A stretch of 22,860 bases of DNA from an uncultured Lachnospiraceae bacterium (GTDB taxonomy: Bacteria > Bacillota > Clostridia > Lachnospirales > Lachnospiraceae). Under the pieces are notes generated by a model. That model searched no databases. It saw nothing but the letters and a program-made list of their open reading frames with translations, and was not told where the DNA came from. A program made the position numbers and the translations under genes. Positions 1 through 8,176 of the stretch are shown here, in pieces (within the stretch, counting starts at the first letter, position 1; every line of letters starts with the position of its first letter). The DNA is taken from the NCBI GenBank assembly GCA_910585765.1, contig CAJUES010000056.1, forward strand, positions 1 to 22,860, in the 5' to 3' direction.

Positions 1-107
1 ATGATGGTGCGTGTGGAGAGAGGGTGTGTTTTTGTGCACCAAATTAGGTGGTACCGCAGAAGTTGAAAACTTTTGTCCTAGTATAGATAGGACAAAAGTT
101 TTTTTTA
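1..107 (+). promoter_or_regulatory. T-box riboswitch, 3' part (leader of trp operon)
   Basis: The T-box core AGGTGGTACCGC lies at 46-57. The antiterminator can be drawn directly: TAGG (45-48) pairs with CCTA (77-80), TGGTACC (49-55) forms the bulge that receives the tRNA 3' end, and 56-64 pairs with 68-76 around a GAA loop. CCTA is shared with the downstream terminator, giving the expected either/or switch. A hairpin GGTGC (6-10)/GCACC (36-40) just upstream may be stem III. Stem I with the specifier codon lies before the window, so tRNA-Trp specificity is inferred from the downstream trp genes. Uncharged tRNA would stabilise the antiterminator and allow transcription of trpE. Confidence 0.9.
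66..106 (+). terminator. T-box intrinsic terminator
   Basis: A perfect 15-bp stem (66-80 with 88-102), loop GTATAGA, ends in a run of eight T (99-106). The 5' arm shares CCTA at 77-80 with the antiterminator, so the two structures exclude each other. It would stop transcription when charged tRNA is plentiful. Confidence 0.93.
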
Positions 108-152
108 TGCACAGCCCCGTGCAGGGGAACTATGCCGCCAGGCGGCGCACGG
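108..152 (+). repeat. 45-bp palindromic repeat, copy A
   Basis: This copy matches 195-239 at 44 of 45 positions (A129 versus G216). It contains a hairpin GCCGCC-AG-GCGGC, and an outer arm CCCCGTGC (115-122) can pair with GCACGGGG (147-154). An alternative small hairpin is CCCC-GTGCA-GGGG. The high-GC palindrome lies directly after the T-box terminator and differs in base composition from the leader around it. It looks like a REP-type dispersed repeat; whether it occurs elsewhere in the genome cannot be seen here. Confidence 0.85.
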
Positions 153-194
153 GGCGCGCGGTGAGTAGTGGAGAAGACCGTTCCCCTACTCGAT

Positions 195-239
195 TGCACA
201 GCCCCGTGCAGGGGAGCTATGCCGCCAGGCGGCGCACGG
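195..239 (+). repeat. 45-bp palindromic repeat, copy B
   Basis: Second direct copy, 87 bases downstream of copy A and ending about 10 bases before the trpE ribosome binding site. The outer arm is shorter than in copy A (CCGTGC with GCACGG). Between the copies lies another hairpin, GAGTAG (163-168) with CTACTC (186-191), extended inward by GGAG/TTCC after one mismatch. The trpE mRNA therefore carries three consecutive GC-rich hairpins between T-box and start codon. Confidence 0.85.
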
Positions 240-260
240 TCAGGAAAAGGAGGTAACAGA

Positions 261-1712
261 ATGATCAAGCCAACATATGAGCAGGCAAGACAATACGAGA
301 AAGATTACGCATACATTCCTGTATGCAAAGAAGTTTTAGCGGACGATATCACACCGATACTGATGCTGAGAAAGCTTGCGGCGTTAGATGAGCAGTATTT
401 TCTGCTGGAGAGTGCGGGAGGAGGAAATTCAGGCAGGTATTCGTTTCTGGGATACCACCCCAGACTGACGGTCTCCTGCAAGGATGGCGTCACAAAAGTG
501 AAGGAGAACGGTATGGTGCGCATCGTTCCGGGAAAGCCAAAGGAGGCACTGCAGGCGATTCTTGAAACGTATCGTTCACCCCGGATCGAGGGGCTGCCAA
601 CTTTCACCGGAGGGCTGGTCGGTTACTTTGCATACGAGATGATACAGTACGCGGAGCCAAAGCTCAGGATTAAACAGAGCGATGTCAATGACTGTGAACT
701 CATGATGTTTGATCGTCTGATCGTGTTTGATCAGCTGCATCATAAGCTTTGCCTTATCATAAATGCCAGGGCGCAGGATGGCAGGGCAGGGTATGACAAG
801 GCAGTGACAGAGCTCGATGCATTTGCTGAAACGATCCGGATCACAGAGCCGATACCATATGAAAGACCGCTGCCGGCGCCAGCGTTTACATGCAATCTAT
901 CCAGAGAAGAATACTGCAGAATTGTTGAAAAGACGAAACATTACATCAGGGAAGGGGACATCTTTCAAGGTGTTATCTCACGGCGGTTTGAGGCAGATTA
1001 TGACGGAAGTCTGTTGAACGCTTACAGGGTGCTCAGAACAACAAATCCTTCACCGCACATGTACTATATTCAGCTCAAAGATATGCAGATTGCCGGCACT
1101 TCGCCGGAAACGATGGTAAAGCTCACCGGCAGAAAGCTGATGACTTTTCCGGTAGCCGGGACGAGAAAGCGCGGGAAGGACAGGGAGGAGGACATGGCAC
1201 TTGAAAAGGAACTGCTGGCGGATGAAAAGGAATGTGCCGAGCATAATATGTTGGTAGATCTGGCAAGGAATGATATCGGCAGGATCGCGGAATACGGCAG
1301 CGTAAAGGTCGAGGATTATATGACAGTCCATCATTTTTCGAAGGTGATGCACATCGTGAGTGTTGTCACGGGAAAGCTGGCGGCAGGAAGGAACTGTCTG
1401 GATACGGTTGAGGCGCTTCTTCCGGCAGGAACCCTTTCGGGGGCACCCAAATTCAGGGCATGTGAGATCATCGACGAGCTTGAACCCGTACCGCGGGGAG
1501 TTTACGGCGGGGCGATCGGATATCTTGATTTCAGCGGTAATTTAGATGTGTGCATCGCGATCAGGACAGCGGTCAGGAAAGGAAAAAAAGTGTATGTGCA
1601 GGCAGGCGGCGGTATCGTGGCTGACTCCATACCGGAGAGCGAGTATCTGGAGAGTGCGAACAAGGCTGGTGCCGTGATCGAGGCGATCCGGCGGGTGGAG
1701 GAGTTTTGCTGA
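261..1712 (+). CDS. trpE: Anthranilate synthase component I
   Basis: Converts chorismate plus glutamine-derived ammonia to anthranilate, the first committed step of tryptophan synthesis, in complex with TrpG. At 483 residues it has normal length. The N-terminal domain carries the LLES motif (48-51), associated with tryptophan feedback inhibition, followed by GGGNSGRYSFLG. The C-terminal chorismate-binding domain shows the family signatures PVAGTRKRG, GTLSGAPKFRACEIID and GGAIGYLDFSG. I chose ATG 261 because it follows AAAGGAGG with good spacing; the open frame continues upstream only through the repeat and is unlikely to be translated. It is the first gene of a complete trpEGDCFBA operon and is controlled by the T-box. 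The GC-rich repeats in the 5' UTR are the only oddity. Confidence 0.97.
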   Translation: MIKPTYEQARQYEKDYAYIPVCKEVLADDITPILMLRKLAALDEQYFLLESAGGGNSGRYSFLGYHPRLTVSCKDGVTKVKENGMVRIVPGKPKEALQAILETYRSPRIEGLPTFTGGLVGYFAYEMIQYAEPKLRIKQSDVNDCELMMFDRLIVFDQLHHKLCLIINARAQDGRAGYDKAVTELDAFAETIRITEPIPYERPLPAPAFTCNLSREEYCRIVEKTKHYIREGDIFQGVISRRFEADYDGSLLNAYRVLRTTNPSPHMYYIQLKDMQIAGTSPETMVKLTGRKLMTFPVAGTRKRGKDREEDMALEKELLADEKECAEHNMLVDLARNDIGRIAEYGSVKVEDYMTVHHFSKVMHIVSVVTGKLAAGRNCLDTVEALLPAGTLSGAPKFRACEIIDELEPVPRGVYGGAIGYLDFSGNLDVCIAIRTAVRKGKKVYVQAGGGIVADSIPESEYLESANKAGAVIEAIRRVEEFC

Positions 1713-1740
1713 ACATGAAAAATAGAAAGGGGAAGGGAAG

Positions 1741-2313
1741 ATGGTAGTATTGATTGACAACTATGACAGTTTTTCGTATAACCTGGTGCAGGCGATCGGG
1801 GAATTGACAGACGGCAGGGAAGAGCTCCGGGTACTGCGCAATGATGCGCTGACAGCGGAGCAGGTCATGGCGATTGCGCCAGCGCGCATTGTACTTTCAC
1901 CGGGACCGGGAAAGCCGTCAGATGCGGGGATATGTGAGGCGTTGATCGAGGCAGTGAGCGGAAGAATCCCGCTGCTGGGTGTCTGTCTTGGACATCAGGC
2001 GGTCTGTGAAGCTTTTGGAGGCAGGATAACATATGCGCCAAGACTGATGCACGGTAAGCAGAGCATGATAAAGGTGACAAAGAAAAGCCGGATTTTTCAA
2101 GGGCTTCCCAGGGAGTTTGAAGTTGCAAGGTATCATTCGCTCGCCGCCGACCAGAACCGGATCCCTGATGTTCTTGAGGTCACGGCAGTCGATGAAAGCG
2201 GGGTTGTGATGGCGGTGCAGCACAGGGAGTATCCGATATATGGTCTGCAGTTTCACCCGGAGTCGATCATGACACCGCTTGGAAAACAGATGATTGGGAA
2301 TTTTCTGATGTGA
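1741..2313 (+). CDS. trpG: Anthranilate synthase glutamine amidotransferase component II
   Basis: Class I glutamine amidotransferase that releases ammonia from glutamine for TrpE. The 190-residue protein is the stand-alone form, not fused to TrpD. Visible are the N-terminal IDNYDSFSYNL motif, the oxyanion-loop SPGPGKP, the nucleophile Cys82 in GVCLGHQAV, and His172/Glu174 in QFHPES, completing the catalytic triad. It starts 28 bases after trpE behind a purine-rich site (GGGGAAGGGAAG). In some Firmicutes such a subunit also serves PabB in folate synthesis; the position inside the trp operon argues for the tryptophan role, and nothing here shows a second role. Confidence 0.96.
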   Translation: MVVLIDNYDSFSYNLVQAIGELTDGREELRVLRNDALTAEQVMAIAPARIVLSPGPGKPSDAGICEALIEAVSGRIPLLGVCLGHQAVCEAFGGRITYAPRLMHGKQSMIKVTKKSRIFQGLPREFEVARYHSLAADQNRIPDVLEVTAVDESGVVMAVQHREYPIYGLQFHPESIMTPLGKQMIGNFLM

Positions 2314-2348
2314 GACAGTATATTTAACATATCAAAGGAGTGGTAAGA

Positions 2349-3359
2349 ATGATAGTAGAGGCAACAAGAAAAATAGTGGAAAAGATCAATCTGACAGCCG
2401 ACGAGGCGGAGCAGGTGATGGATGAGATCATGAGCGGAGAGGCGGAGCAGATCAATATGGCATCATTCCTCACGGCGCTCCGAATGAAGGGGGAGACGGT
2501 TGAGGAGATCACCGCGTTTGCGAAAGGTATGCGGAAGCATGGCACGAAGGTGCCCGTACAGGGCGACGTGCTTGAGATCGTGGGAACGGGCGGGGACGAG
2601 GCAAACTCCATCAATATCAGCACGATGGCAAGTATCGTGGCAGCGGCGGCAGGGTACAAGGTGGCAAAGCACGGAAACAGAAGTGTGTCGAGCAGAAGCG
2701 GCGCGGCAGACTGCCTGGAGGCACTCGGCGTAAAACTGGATCTGGATCCCGAAAAAAACGCGGAAGTACTTGAAAAAGGAAACATATGTTTTATATATGC
2801 GCCTAAGTACCATGCGGCAATGCGCTTTGTGGGACCGGTGAGAAAAGGAATCGGTCTCAGGACGGTGTTCAATATTTTGGGTCCTCTCGTCAATCCTGCG
2901 GGGGCAAATGCGGAACTGATGGGTGTATACAGTGAGGAACTTGTGGAGCCGCTGGCACATGTGCTCAGCAATCTCGGCGTGAAACACGCGCTGGTCGTGT
3001 ACGGACAGGACAGACTGGATGAAATTTCCCTGAGTGCACCTACGACCTGTGTGGAAGTTGACAACGGCATCTTCAAAAAGTATGAGATCACACCGGAGCA
3101 GTTTGGCTTTCAGCGCTGTAGAAAAAGCGACCTGACAGGCGGGGATGGTATCGAAAATGCAAAGATCGCAGAGAAGATCTTAAACGGTGAATGTACGAAT
3201 GCCATGGCGGATGCAGTGCTCTTAAATGCGGGTGCGGGGATCTATCTGATGGGCGGAGCCTCCTCGATCGGGGACGGTGTGAAGATAGCAAGGGATACGG
3301 TTGGAAGCGGAAAGGCATACGAGACGCTTCGAAGATTTGTGAAACTTACCAATTCATAA
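2349..3359 (+). CDS. trpD: Anthranilate phosphoribosyltransferase
   Basis: Transfers phosphoribosyl from PRPP to anthranilate. The 336-residue protein has the family hallmarks GTGGD (79-83, PRPP phosphate binding), NISTMAS, and KHGNRSVSSRSG (107-118). ATG 2349 is preferred over GTG 2340 because AAAGGAG (2334-2340) is then eight bases upstream; with the GTG start it would overlap the ribosome binding site. Fourth-position fusions with TrpG, seen in enterobacteria, are absent. The C-terminal third has the conserved segment ending in GVKIARDTVGSGKA, so the protein is full length. Confidence 0.97.
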   Translation: MIVEATRKIVEKINLTADEAEQVMDEIMSGEAEQINMASFLTALRMKGETVEEITAFAKGMRKHGTKVPVQGDVLEIVGTGGDEANSINISTMASIVAAAAGYKVAKHGNRSVSSRSGAADCLEALGVKLDLDPEKNAEVLEKGNICFIYAPKYHAAMRFVGPVRKGIGLRTVFNILGPLVNPAGANAELMGVYSEELVEPLAHVLSNLGVKHALVVYGQDRLDEISLSAPTTCVEVDNGIFKKYEITPEQFGFQRCRKSDLTGGDGIENAKIAEKILNGECTNAMADAVLLNAGAGIYLMGGASSIGDGVKIARDTVGSGKAYETLRRFVKLTNS

Positions 3360-3380
3360 TGAGGTGGGAAGGAGACAGGC

Positions 3381-4196
3381 ATGATTCTCGATGATTTGGC
3401 GGAAGCCACTGTGGCAAGGGTAGCGCGGAAGAAGGACGCAGTATCGTTTGAGGAAGTGAGAGAAAGAGCGGTACGGCTCGCAAAAGGTGAAGGAATATTT
3501 ACATTTCCTTTTGAGAAGGCGGTCGCGAAGGGGGATATCAGTTTTATATGCGAGGTAAAGAGAGCTTCTCCTTCGAGAGGCATCATAGCTGAGGATTTTC
3601 CCTATCTTGACATTGCGCGGGATTATGAAAGGGCAGGCGCGGACTGTATCTCCGTTCTGACGGAAACCGATTATTTCAAGGGGGATGACAGATTCCTGCA
3701 GGAGATCAGCGACGAAATCCACATACCGACGATACGGAAAGATTTTATTATTGACCCGTATATGATCTATGAGGCAAAATTGTTAAAAGCTTCGTGTGTG
3801 CTCCTGATCGCCGCGCTCCTGGACACGGACACTATCAGGGAGTACAAGGCGGTCTGCGATGAACTCGGGCTCTCTGCGCTTGTGGAGGTTCACGATGAGG
3901 AGGAAGTTCAGAGTGCGCTGGATGCCGGGAGCAGAATGATCGGTGTCAACAACAGGGATCTGAGAACATTCAGGGTTGATATAAGCAACAGCACAAGATT
4001 GCGAAGCCTGGTTCCGAAAGAGATCCTGTTTGTCGCAGAGAGCGGCATCAGGACAGAGAAGGATATACAAATGCTTCGGCAGTCTGGCATAGACGGTGTG
4101 CTGATCGGCGAGGCGCTGATGTGCAGCAGTGATAAGGTGGGAATGATAAATCAGCTCAAGGGCGTTGGAGAGAGGGGCAGGGAATGGCAAAAGTAA
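3381..4196 (+). CDS. trpC: Indole-3-glycerol phosphate synthase
   Basis: TIM-barrel enzyme that closes the indole ring, converting CdRP to indole-3-glycerol phosphate. At 271 residues it is a single-domain form, not fused to TrpF. Catalytic residues are recognisable: Glu58 and Lys60 in ICEVKRASPSRG, Lys120 in TIRKDF, Glu169 in LVEVHD, and the phosphate-binding GVNNRDL and ESGI segments. The ATG follows GAAGGAGACAGG. Its last 13 bases overlap the start of trpF, which suggests translational coupling of two consecutive enzymes. Confidence 0.97.
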   Translation: MILDDLAEATVARVARKKDAVSFEEVRERAVRLAKGEGIFTFPFEKAVAKGDISFICEVKRASPSRGIIAEDFPYLDIARDYERAGADCISVLTETDYFKGDDRFLQEISDEIHIPTIRKDFIIDPYMIYEAKLLKASCVLLIAALLDTDTIREYKAVCDELGLSALVEVHDEEEVQSALDAGSRMIGVNNRDLRTFRVDISNSTRLRSLVPKEILFVAESGIRTEKDIQMLRQSGIDGVLIGEALMCSSDKVGMINQLKGVGERGREWQK

Positions 4197-4897
4197 AGAT
4201 ATGCGGACTCAGGACTATGGCGGATGTCGAGAAGGTCAACCGATATCTGCCGGAATATGTCGGCTTTATATTCGCAAATACCAGACGGTTTGTCACAGAC
4301 GAACAGGCGCTTGCGATGAGCCGGGCGCTTGACAGACGTATTCAGGCTGTCGGTGTGTTTGTGGATGAGCCGCTGGGGCATGTGGCCGATCTATGTGACA
4401 GGGGTGTCATAAAGGTGATACAGCTGCACGGAGAGGAATCGGAAGCTTACATTCGGGAACTGAAACAACAAACGGACACGACTGTCATAAAGGCGGTCAG
4501 GGTGCAGGGGGTGGAGCAGGTAACAGGGTTGATGTCACAGGAGGCGGACTACATGCTGTTTGACACCTGCAAAAAGGGAGAACCCGGCGGTACAGGGGAG
4601 CGGTTTCCGCTGGAAATACTGATGGAGAGCCTTGTGCGGCTGACGAGAAAAGGTGATACGGTAAAACCTTATTTTCTGGCGGGAGGACTGGATTGCGGGA
4701 ATGTTGCGGAGGTGATCCGCCAGACAGAATGCTTTGCAGTCGATGTGAGTACAGGGGTTGAGACAGATGGCGTGAAAGACGAGGCAAAGATCCGAAAGTT
4801 TGTGGAAAGTGTACGGAGTCTGCAGCATACTGCGGACGAAACAGTTTTACCAAGTGTGCAGGAACAGAAAATGAGAAAGGAAAATGAAAATGGATAA
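4184..4897 (+). CDS. trpF: Phosphoribosylanthranilate isomerase
   Basis: Isomerises PRA to CdRP by an Amadori rearrangement. The general base Cys7 (KICGLR) and general acid Asp127 (YMLFDT) are present, as are the barrel-end phosphate-binding segments LAGGL and VDVSTGVE. The start lies inside trpC. At 237 residues it is about 30 residues longer than a typical TrpF; the excess is a charged C-terminal tail (around residues 208-237) that reads through the trpB ribosome binding site and ends after the trpB start. The tail is not part of the catalytic fold and could simply reflect operon compaction. Confidence 0.95.
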   Translation: MAKVKICGLRTMADVEKVNRYLPEYVGFIFANTRRFVTDEQALAMSRALDRRIQAVGVFVDEPLGHVADLCDRGVIKVIQLHGEESEAYIRELKQQTDTTVIKAVRVQGVEQVTGLMSQEADYMLFDTCKKGEPGGTGERFPLEILMESLVRLTRKGDTVKPYFLAGGLDCGNVAEVIRQTECFAVDVSTGVETDGVKDEAKIRKFVESVRSLQHTADETVLPSVQEQKMRKENENG

Positions 4898-6077
4898 GAA
4901 AGGCAGATATGGCCTGTATGGAGGACAGTACATACCGGAGACCCTGATACCGGCAGTGCAGGAGTTAGAGCAGGCGTATGAGAAATACAGGAGTGATCCC
5001 GCATTTCAGGCGGAATTAAGAGCGCTGATGGAAAAATATGCAGGGCGCCCGTCCCTTTTGTATTACGCAGAGAAAATGACAAAGGATCTGGGGGGTGCAA
5101 AAATCTACTTAAAAAGGGAAGATCTGAACCACACAGGTTCCCACAAGATCAACAATGTATTAGGTCAGGTGCTTCTTGCGAAAAAGATGGGCAAGAAGCG
5201 CGTTATCGCAGAGACCGGTGCAGGACAGCACGGCGTGGCGACCGCCACGGCCGCGGCGCTGATGGGTATGGAATGTGAGATTTTTATGGGCAAAGAGGAC
5301 ACGGACAGACAGGTGTTGAACTGCTACAGGATGGAACTTCTGGGCGCAAAGGTGCACCCTGTGACTTCGGGAACGATGACTTTGAAGGACGCTGTCAACG
5401 CGACGATGCGCGAGTGGGCATCCAGAATGGACGACACCTTGTATGTGCTCGGTTCCGTCATGGGACCGCATCCCTTCCCGATGATCGTCAGGGACTTCCA
5501 GAAGGTGATCGGGGAGGAGATAAAGGAGCAGCTTATGGCGGTGGAGGGAAAGCTTCCCGACGCGGTGATCGCCTGTGTGGGCGGCGGCAGCAATGCCATG
5601 GGGTCTTTCTACGAGTTCATACCTGACACGAGTGTCAGATTGATCGGATGTGAGGCTGCCGGACTTGGCGTCGATCACCCCAGGAATGCTGCGACTGTCG
5701 CAAACGGGACTGTCGGCATTTTCCATGGTATGAAGTCCCTGTTCTGCCAGGATGAATACGGGCAGATCGCGCCGGTGTACTCGATATCGGCAGGATTGGA
5801 TTACCCTGGTATCGGACCAGAGCACGCAAACCTCAACGAGACAGGACGTGCACAGTATGTGCCGGTCACGGACAGGGAGGCGGTGGAGGCGTTTGAGTAC
5901 CTCTCAAGGACGGAGGGCATCATCCCGGCTATAGAGAGTGCGCACGCGGTCGCGTATGCCAGAAAGATCGCACCTGATTTTGGAAAAGATCAGATTATCG
6001 TCGTCACGATCTCAGGGCGCGGGGACAAGGATGTGGCAGCGATCGCTAGGTACAGGGGGGTGGAAATATTTGACTGA
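4890..6077 (+). CDS. trpB: Tryptophan synthase beta chain
   Basis: PLP enzyme joining indole and serine to give tryptophan. Of two close starts I chose ATG 4890 (395 residues) because AGAAAGG at 4874-4880 is then nine bases away; ATG 4884 would leave only three. The PLP lysine is Lys86 in LNHTGSHKINN, and the PLP phosphate loop is GGGSNAMG. The conserved GAGQHG and EGIIPAIESAHA segments are intact. The length and the N-terminal GRYGLYGGQYIPETL match the TrpB1 type that works with TrpA, consistent with trpA being next. It overlaps trpF by eight bases. Confidence 0.97.
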   Translation: MDKKGRYGLYGGQYIPETLIPAVQELEQAYEKYRSDPAFQAELRALMEKYAGRPSLLYYAEKMTKDLGGAKIYLKREDLNHTGSHKINNVLGQVLLAKKMGKKRVIAETGAGQHGVATATAAALMGMECEIFMGKEDTDRQVLNCYRMELLGAKVHPVTSGTMTLKDAVNATMREWASRMDDTLYVLGSVMGPHPFPMIVRDFQKVIGEEIKEQLMAVEGKLPDAVIACVGGGSNAMGSFYEFIPDTSVRLIGCEAAGLGVDHPRNAATVANGTVGIFHGMKSLFCQDEYGQIAPVYSISAGLDYPGIGPEHANLNETGRAQYVPVTDREAVEAFEYLSRTEGIIPAIESAHAVAYARKIAPDFGKDQIIVVTISGRGDKDVAAIARYRGVEIFD

Positions 6078-6122
6078 CCATCGCAGAGACAGGAAATATC
6101 GGAAGGATGAGGAGAAGGTAAA

Positions 6123-6899
6123 ATGAACAGAATCAGCAGAGCGTTTGAAAATCAAAAAGCATTTATTGCATTCGTGACAGGAGGCGACCCGGATCTGGAG
6201 ACGACGGAGGCACTCATTCCGCAGATGGCGGCAGCGGGGGCGGATCTGATTGAGATCGGGATTCCGTTTTCGGATCCGATCGCCGAGGGTATCGTCATAC
6301 AGGCGGCAGATGAACGGGCACTGAGTGCGGGAACGACAACCGACAAACTGTTTGACATGGTGAAACGGGTGCGCGGGAAAGTCGATGTGCCGCTGGTATT
6401 TATGACGTATATTAACCCGGTATACACTTATGGAACGGACAAATTCGCAAAGCGGTGTGCTGAGTGTGGCATTGACGGAATGATCATTCCTGATGTGCCG
6501 TTTGAGGAGCGTGAGGAGGTGAGTGGTGCATGCGAGGCAGCAGGGGTCGAGCTGATCTCCATGATCGCACCGACATCGCACGAACGCATCGACAGGATTG
6601 CAAAACAGGCAAAAGGTTTTCTCTACTGTGTATCATCACTCGGTGTCACAGGTGTCAGAAGCAGGATCACGACAAATATCAAAGATATGGTAGACCGCGT
6701 GAAGGCGGTGTCAGACATTCCGTGCGCGATCGGTTTTGGCATCTCCACGCCGGAGCAGGCACGCGAGATGGCGGCAGTGTCGGACGGCGCGATCGTGGGA
6801 AGCGCGATCGTCAGGATCATCGCCCAACATGGAAAGGACTGCATCGAGCCGGTGTGCAGGTACATCAGAGACATGAAGGCGGCTGTGCTGGCGGTATGA
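6123..6899 (+). CDS. trpA: Tryptophan synthase alpha chain
   Basis: Retro-aldol cleavage of indole-3-glycerol phosphate; indole is channelled to TrpB. The 258-residue TIM barrel has Glu44 in LIEIGIPFSDP, equivalent to catalytic Glu49 of the Salmonella enzyme. The position of Salmonella Asp60 is Glu55 here (DPIAEG instead of DPLADG), a conservative change at a catalytic residue that I believe also occurs in other clostridial TrpA proteins. The C-terminal phosphate site GFGIS and GSAIV are present. The ribosome binding site is GAGGAGAAGG. It is the last gene of the operon; no convincing terminator is seen in the 110 bases that follow. Confidence 0.96.
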   Translation: MNRISRAFENQKAFIAFVTGGDPDLETTEALIPQMAAAGADLIEIGIPFSDPIAEGIVIQAADERALSAGTTTDKLFDMVKRVRGKVDVPLVFMTYINPVYTYGTDKFAKRCAECGIDGMIIPDVPFEEREEVSGACEAAGVELISMIAPTSHERIDRIAKQAKGFLYCVSSLGVTGVRSRITTNIKDMVDRVKAVSDIPCAIGFGISTPEQAREMAAVSDGAIVGSAIVRIIAQHGKDCIEPVCRYIRDMKAAVLAV

Positions 6900-7009
6900 G
6901 AGCAGGACTGCGGGAAATACGAAAAAGAGTGAAAACAAAGTTTCCAAAGGAAGCAGAAATATGTGTAAAGTGATGAAAAGAACTGTTTTGTGATTTTAGG
7001 GAGGTACGT

Positions 7010-8143
7010 ATGAAGGAGATAACAAAAAGAAAATTATCGGTGCTGCTGTGTGCAGGAATGATGGTGACGGGCTGCGCATGCGCGGCTCAAAGAAATGCCG
7101 GGCAGGAAGAATCGGAAATCTATGCACTTGATTTGGACGGGAATGCCCAGGAGGAAGGGACAGGCGGAGAACGGCAAGGAGCATCTGACGGGACAACACA
7201 GCCGGAAGCGTCGTCTGCGCATCAGGAGCCGCAGGCGGAGAGCACATCAACAGACAGCGGTGCCGGCACGCAGAATAGCGCTGGCGTGCCGGATAATGAG
7301 AGCGGTGCGGACAGCAAGAATGACCAGGGTAGTGAAGATACACGGGATCTGTACACAAGATTTTTGAATAATGAAGTCCCCGCAATTGTCGGAAACGAAT
7401 TTCCGCAGAATGAGTATGCCGTCTACAATCTGGAAAGAGGAAGTTCTTTTACGTTTGCGGAGCTTGGTAAGTTTGTCGATCAAAGCCATTTTGATCCTGA
7501 ATATATGGAAAAGACAACATACGACCAGGCACAGTATACGTACACAGGCTGTCTGGACAGCGATTCCAGAAATCTTCTGATCAAATTTGTCGGGTTGAAT
7601 ATCTACGCACCAGATGACGACAGTTTTGCAGTCTATGTGATTTCGGAGGATAAGGGGCAGCTGTATCTGACAGACTGGTATGAGTGCTGGGCGCGCAGCT
7701 ATACGGAACAGTACCGCAATGGTCTGTGCTCCAACGGTGGATCCAGCGGAGCCGGCGATCACTATTCGGGTTTGTCAGCGATCCTTTCAAACGGAATAGA
7801 GACGTACATCTATGAGGCGGAGATTTTGAGCGGCTGGTGGACGAGTTATGTCGATGAGGCGGTATACCGTGAAGTTTTTGGAGAGAATGGGGATGTGCCA
7901 TTGAATGTGTCAGTCTACACGATCGGCGAGGACAAATATCATACATACGAATTTTCAGAGTGTACGGATGATCAGAAAACCCTGTGCGGGACGTATATCG
8001 ACAGATGCCGAGACGAGGCAGGTGTCAACTGGGTTACAGAAGAGCAATTGCAGGAAGCCATCCAAAAAAGGTGCAGTGCGCTCGGAGTGAGCTATGAAAT
8101 GCTTGAACAGCGGGAAAAAGCAGAGTGGACAAATATTGGATAA
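7010..8143 (+). CDS. Putative lipoprotein of unknown function
   Basis: A 377-residue exported protein. Residues 1-22 form a lipoprotein signal: KRK, a hydrophobic stretch and lipobox VTGC with Cys22 as the lipidation site. Residues about 25-115 are a low-complexity linker rich in Ser, Thr, Ala, Gly, Gln and Glu, typical of a spacer across the cell wall. The remaining roughly 260 residues look globular, with many Tyr, Asp and Trp, and I recognise no family. The start is supported by GGGAGG (6999-7004). It sits alone between trpA and apt, with 110 bases before it and 160 after, and shows no visible link to tryptophan or purine metabolism. Confidence 0.8.
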   Translation: MKEITKRKLSVLLCAGMMVTGCACAAQRNAGQEESEIYALDLDGNAQEEGTGGERQGASDGTTQPEASSAHQEPQAESTSTDSGAGTQNSAGVPDNESGADSKNDQGSEDTRDLYTRFLNNEVPAIVGNEFPQNEYAVYNLERGSSFTFAELGKFVDQSHFDPEYMEKTTYDQAQYTYTGCLDSDSRNLLIKFVGLNIYAPDDDSFAVYVISEDKGQLYLTDWYECWARSYTEQYRNGLCSNGGSSGAGDHYSGLSAILSNGIETYIYEAEILSGWWTSYVDEAVYREVFGENGDVPLNVSVYTIGEDKYHTYEFSECTDDQKTLCGTYIDRCRDEAGVNWVTEEQLQEAIQKRCSALGVSYEMLEQREKAEWTNIG

Positions 8144-8176
8144 AGGAGTCTTGCAGTGCTGCCCAACGAAAAATAA

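Noticed and set aside
108..239. CRISPR-like direct repeats
   Set aside because: Only two units are present, each internally palindromic, separated by a structured 42-base spacer; there is no array or cas gene.
11..256. 81-residue open frame through the start of the window
   Set aside because: It runs through the T-box core, its terminator and both palindromic repeats; its repeated peptide is only the translated repeat.
168..260. Upstream N-terminal extension of TrpE
   Set aside because: The extra residues come from the repeat sequence; ATG 261 has the proper ribosome binding site and matches family length.
2324..3091. 255-codon minus-strand frame opposite trpD
   Set aside because: Ser/Ala/Pro-rich antisense translation with no domain; trpD is certain.
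5160..5825. 221-codon minus-strand frame opposite trpB
   Set aside because: His/Arg-rich antisense artefact over a well-supported trpB.
6900..7009. Terminator or promoter between trpA and the lipoprotein gene
   Set aside because: No hairpin with a T-run and no convincing -35/-10 pair was found; read-through from trp is possible but not shown.
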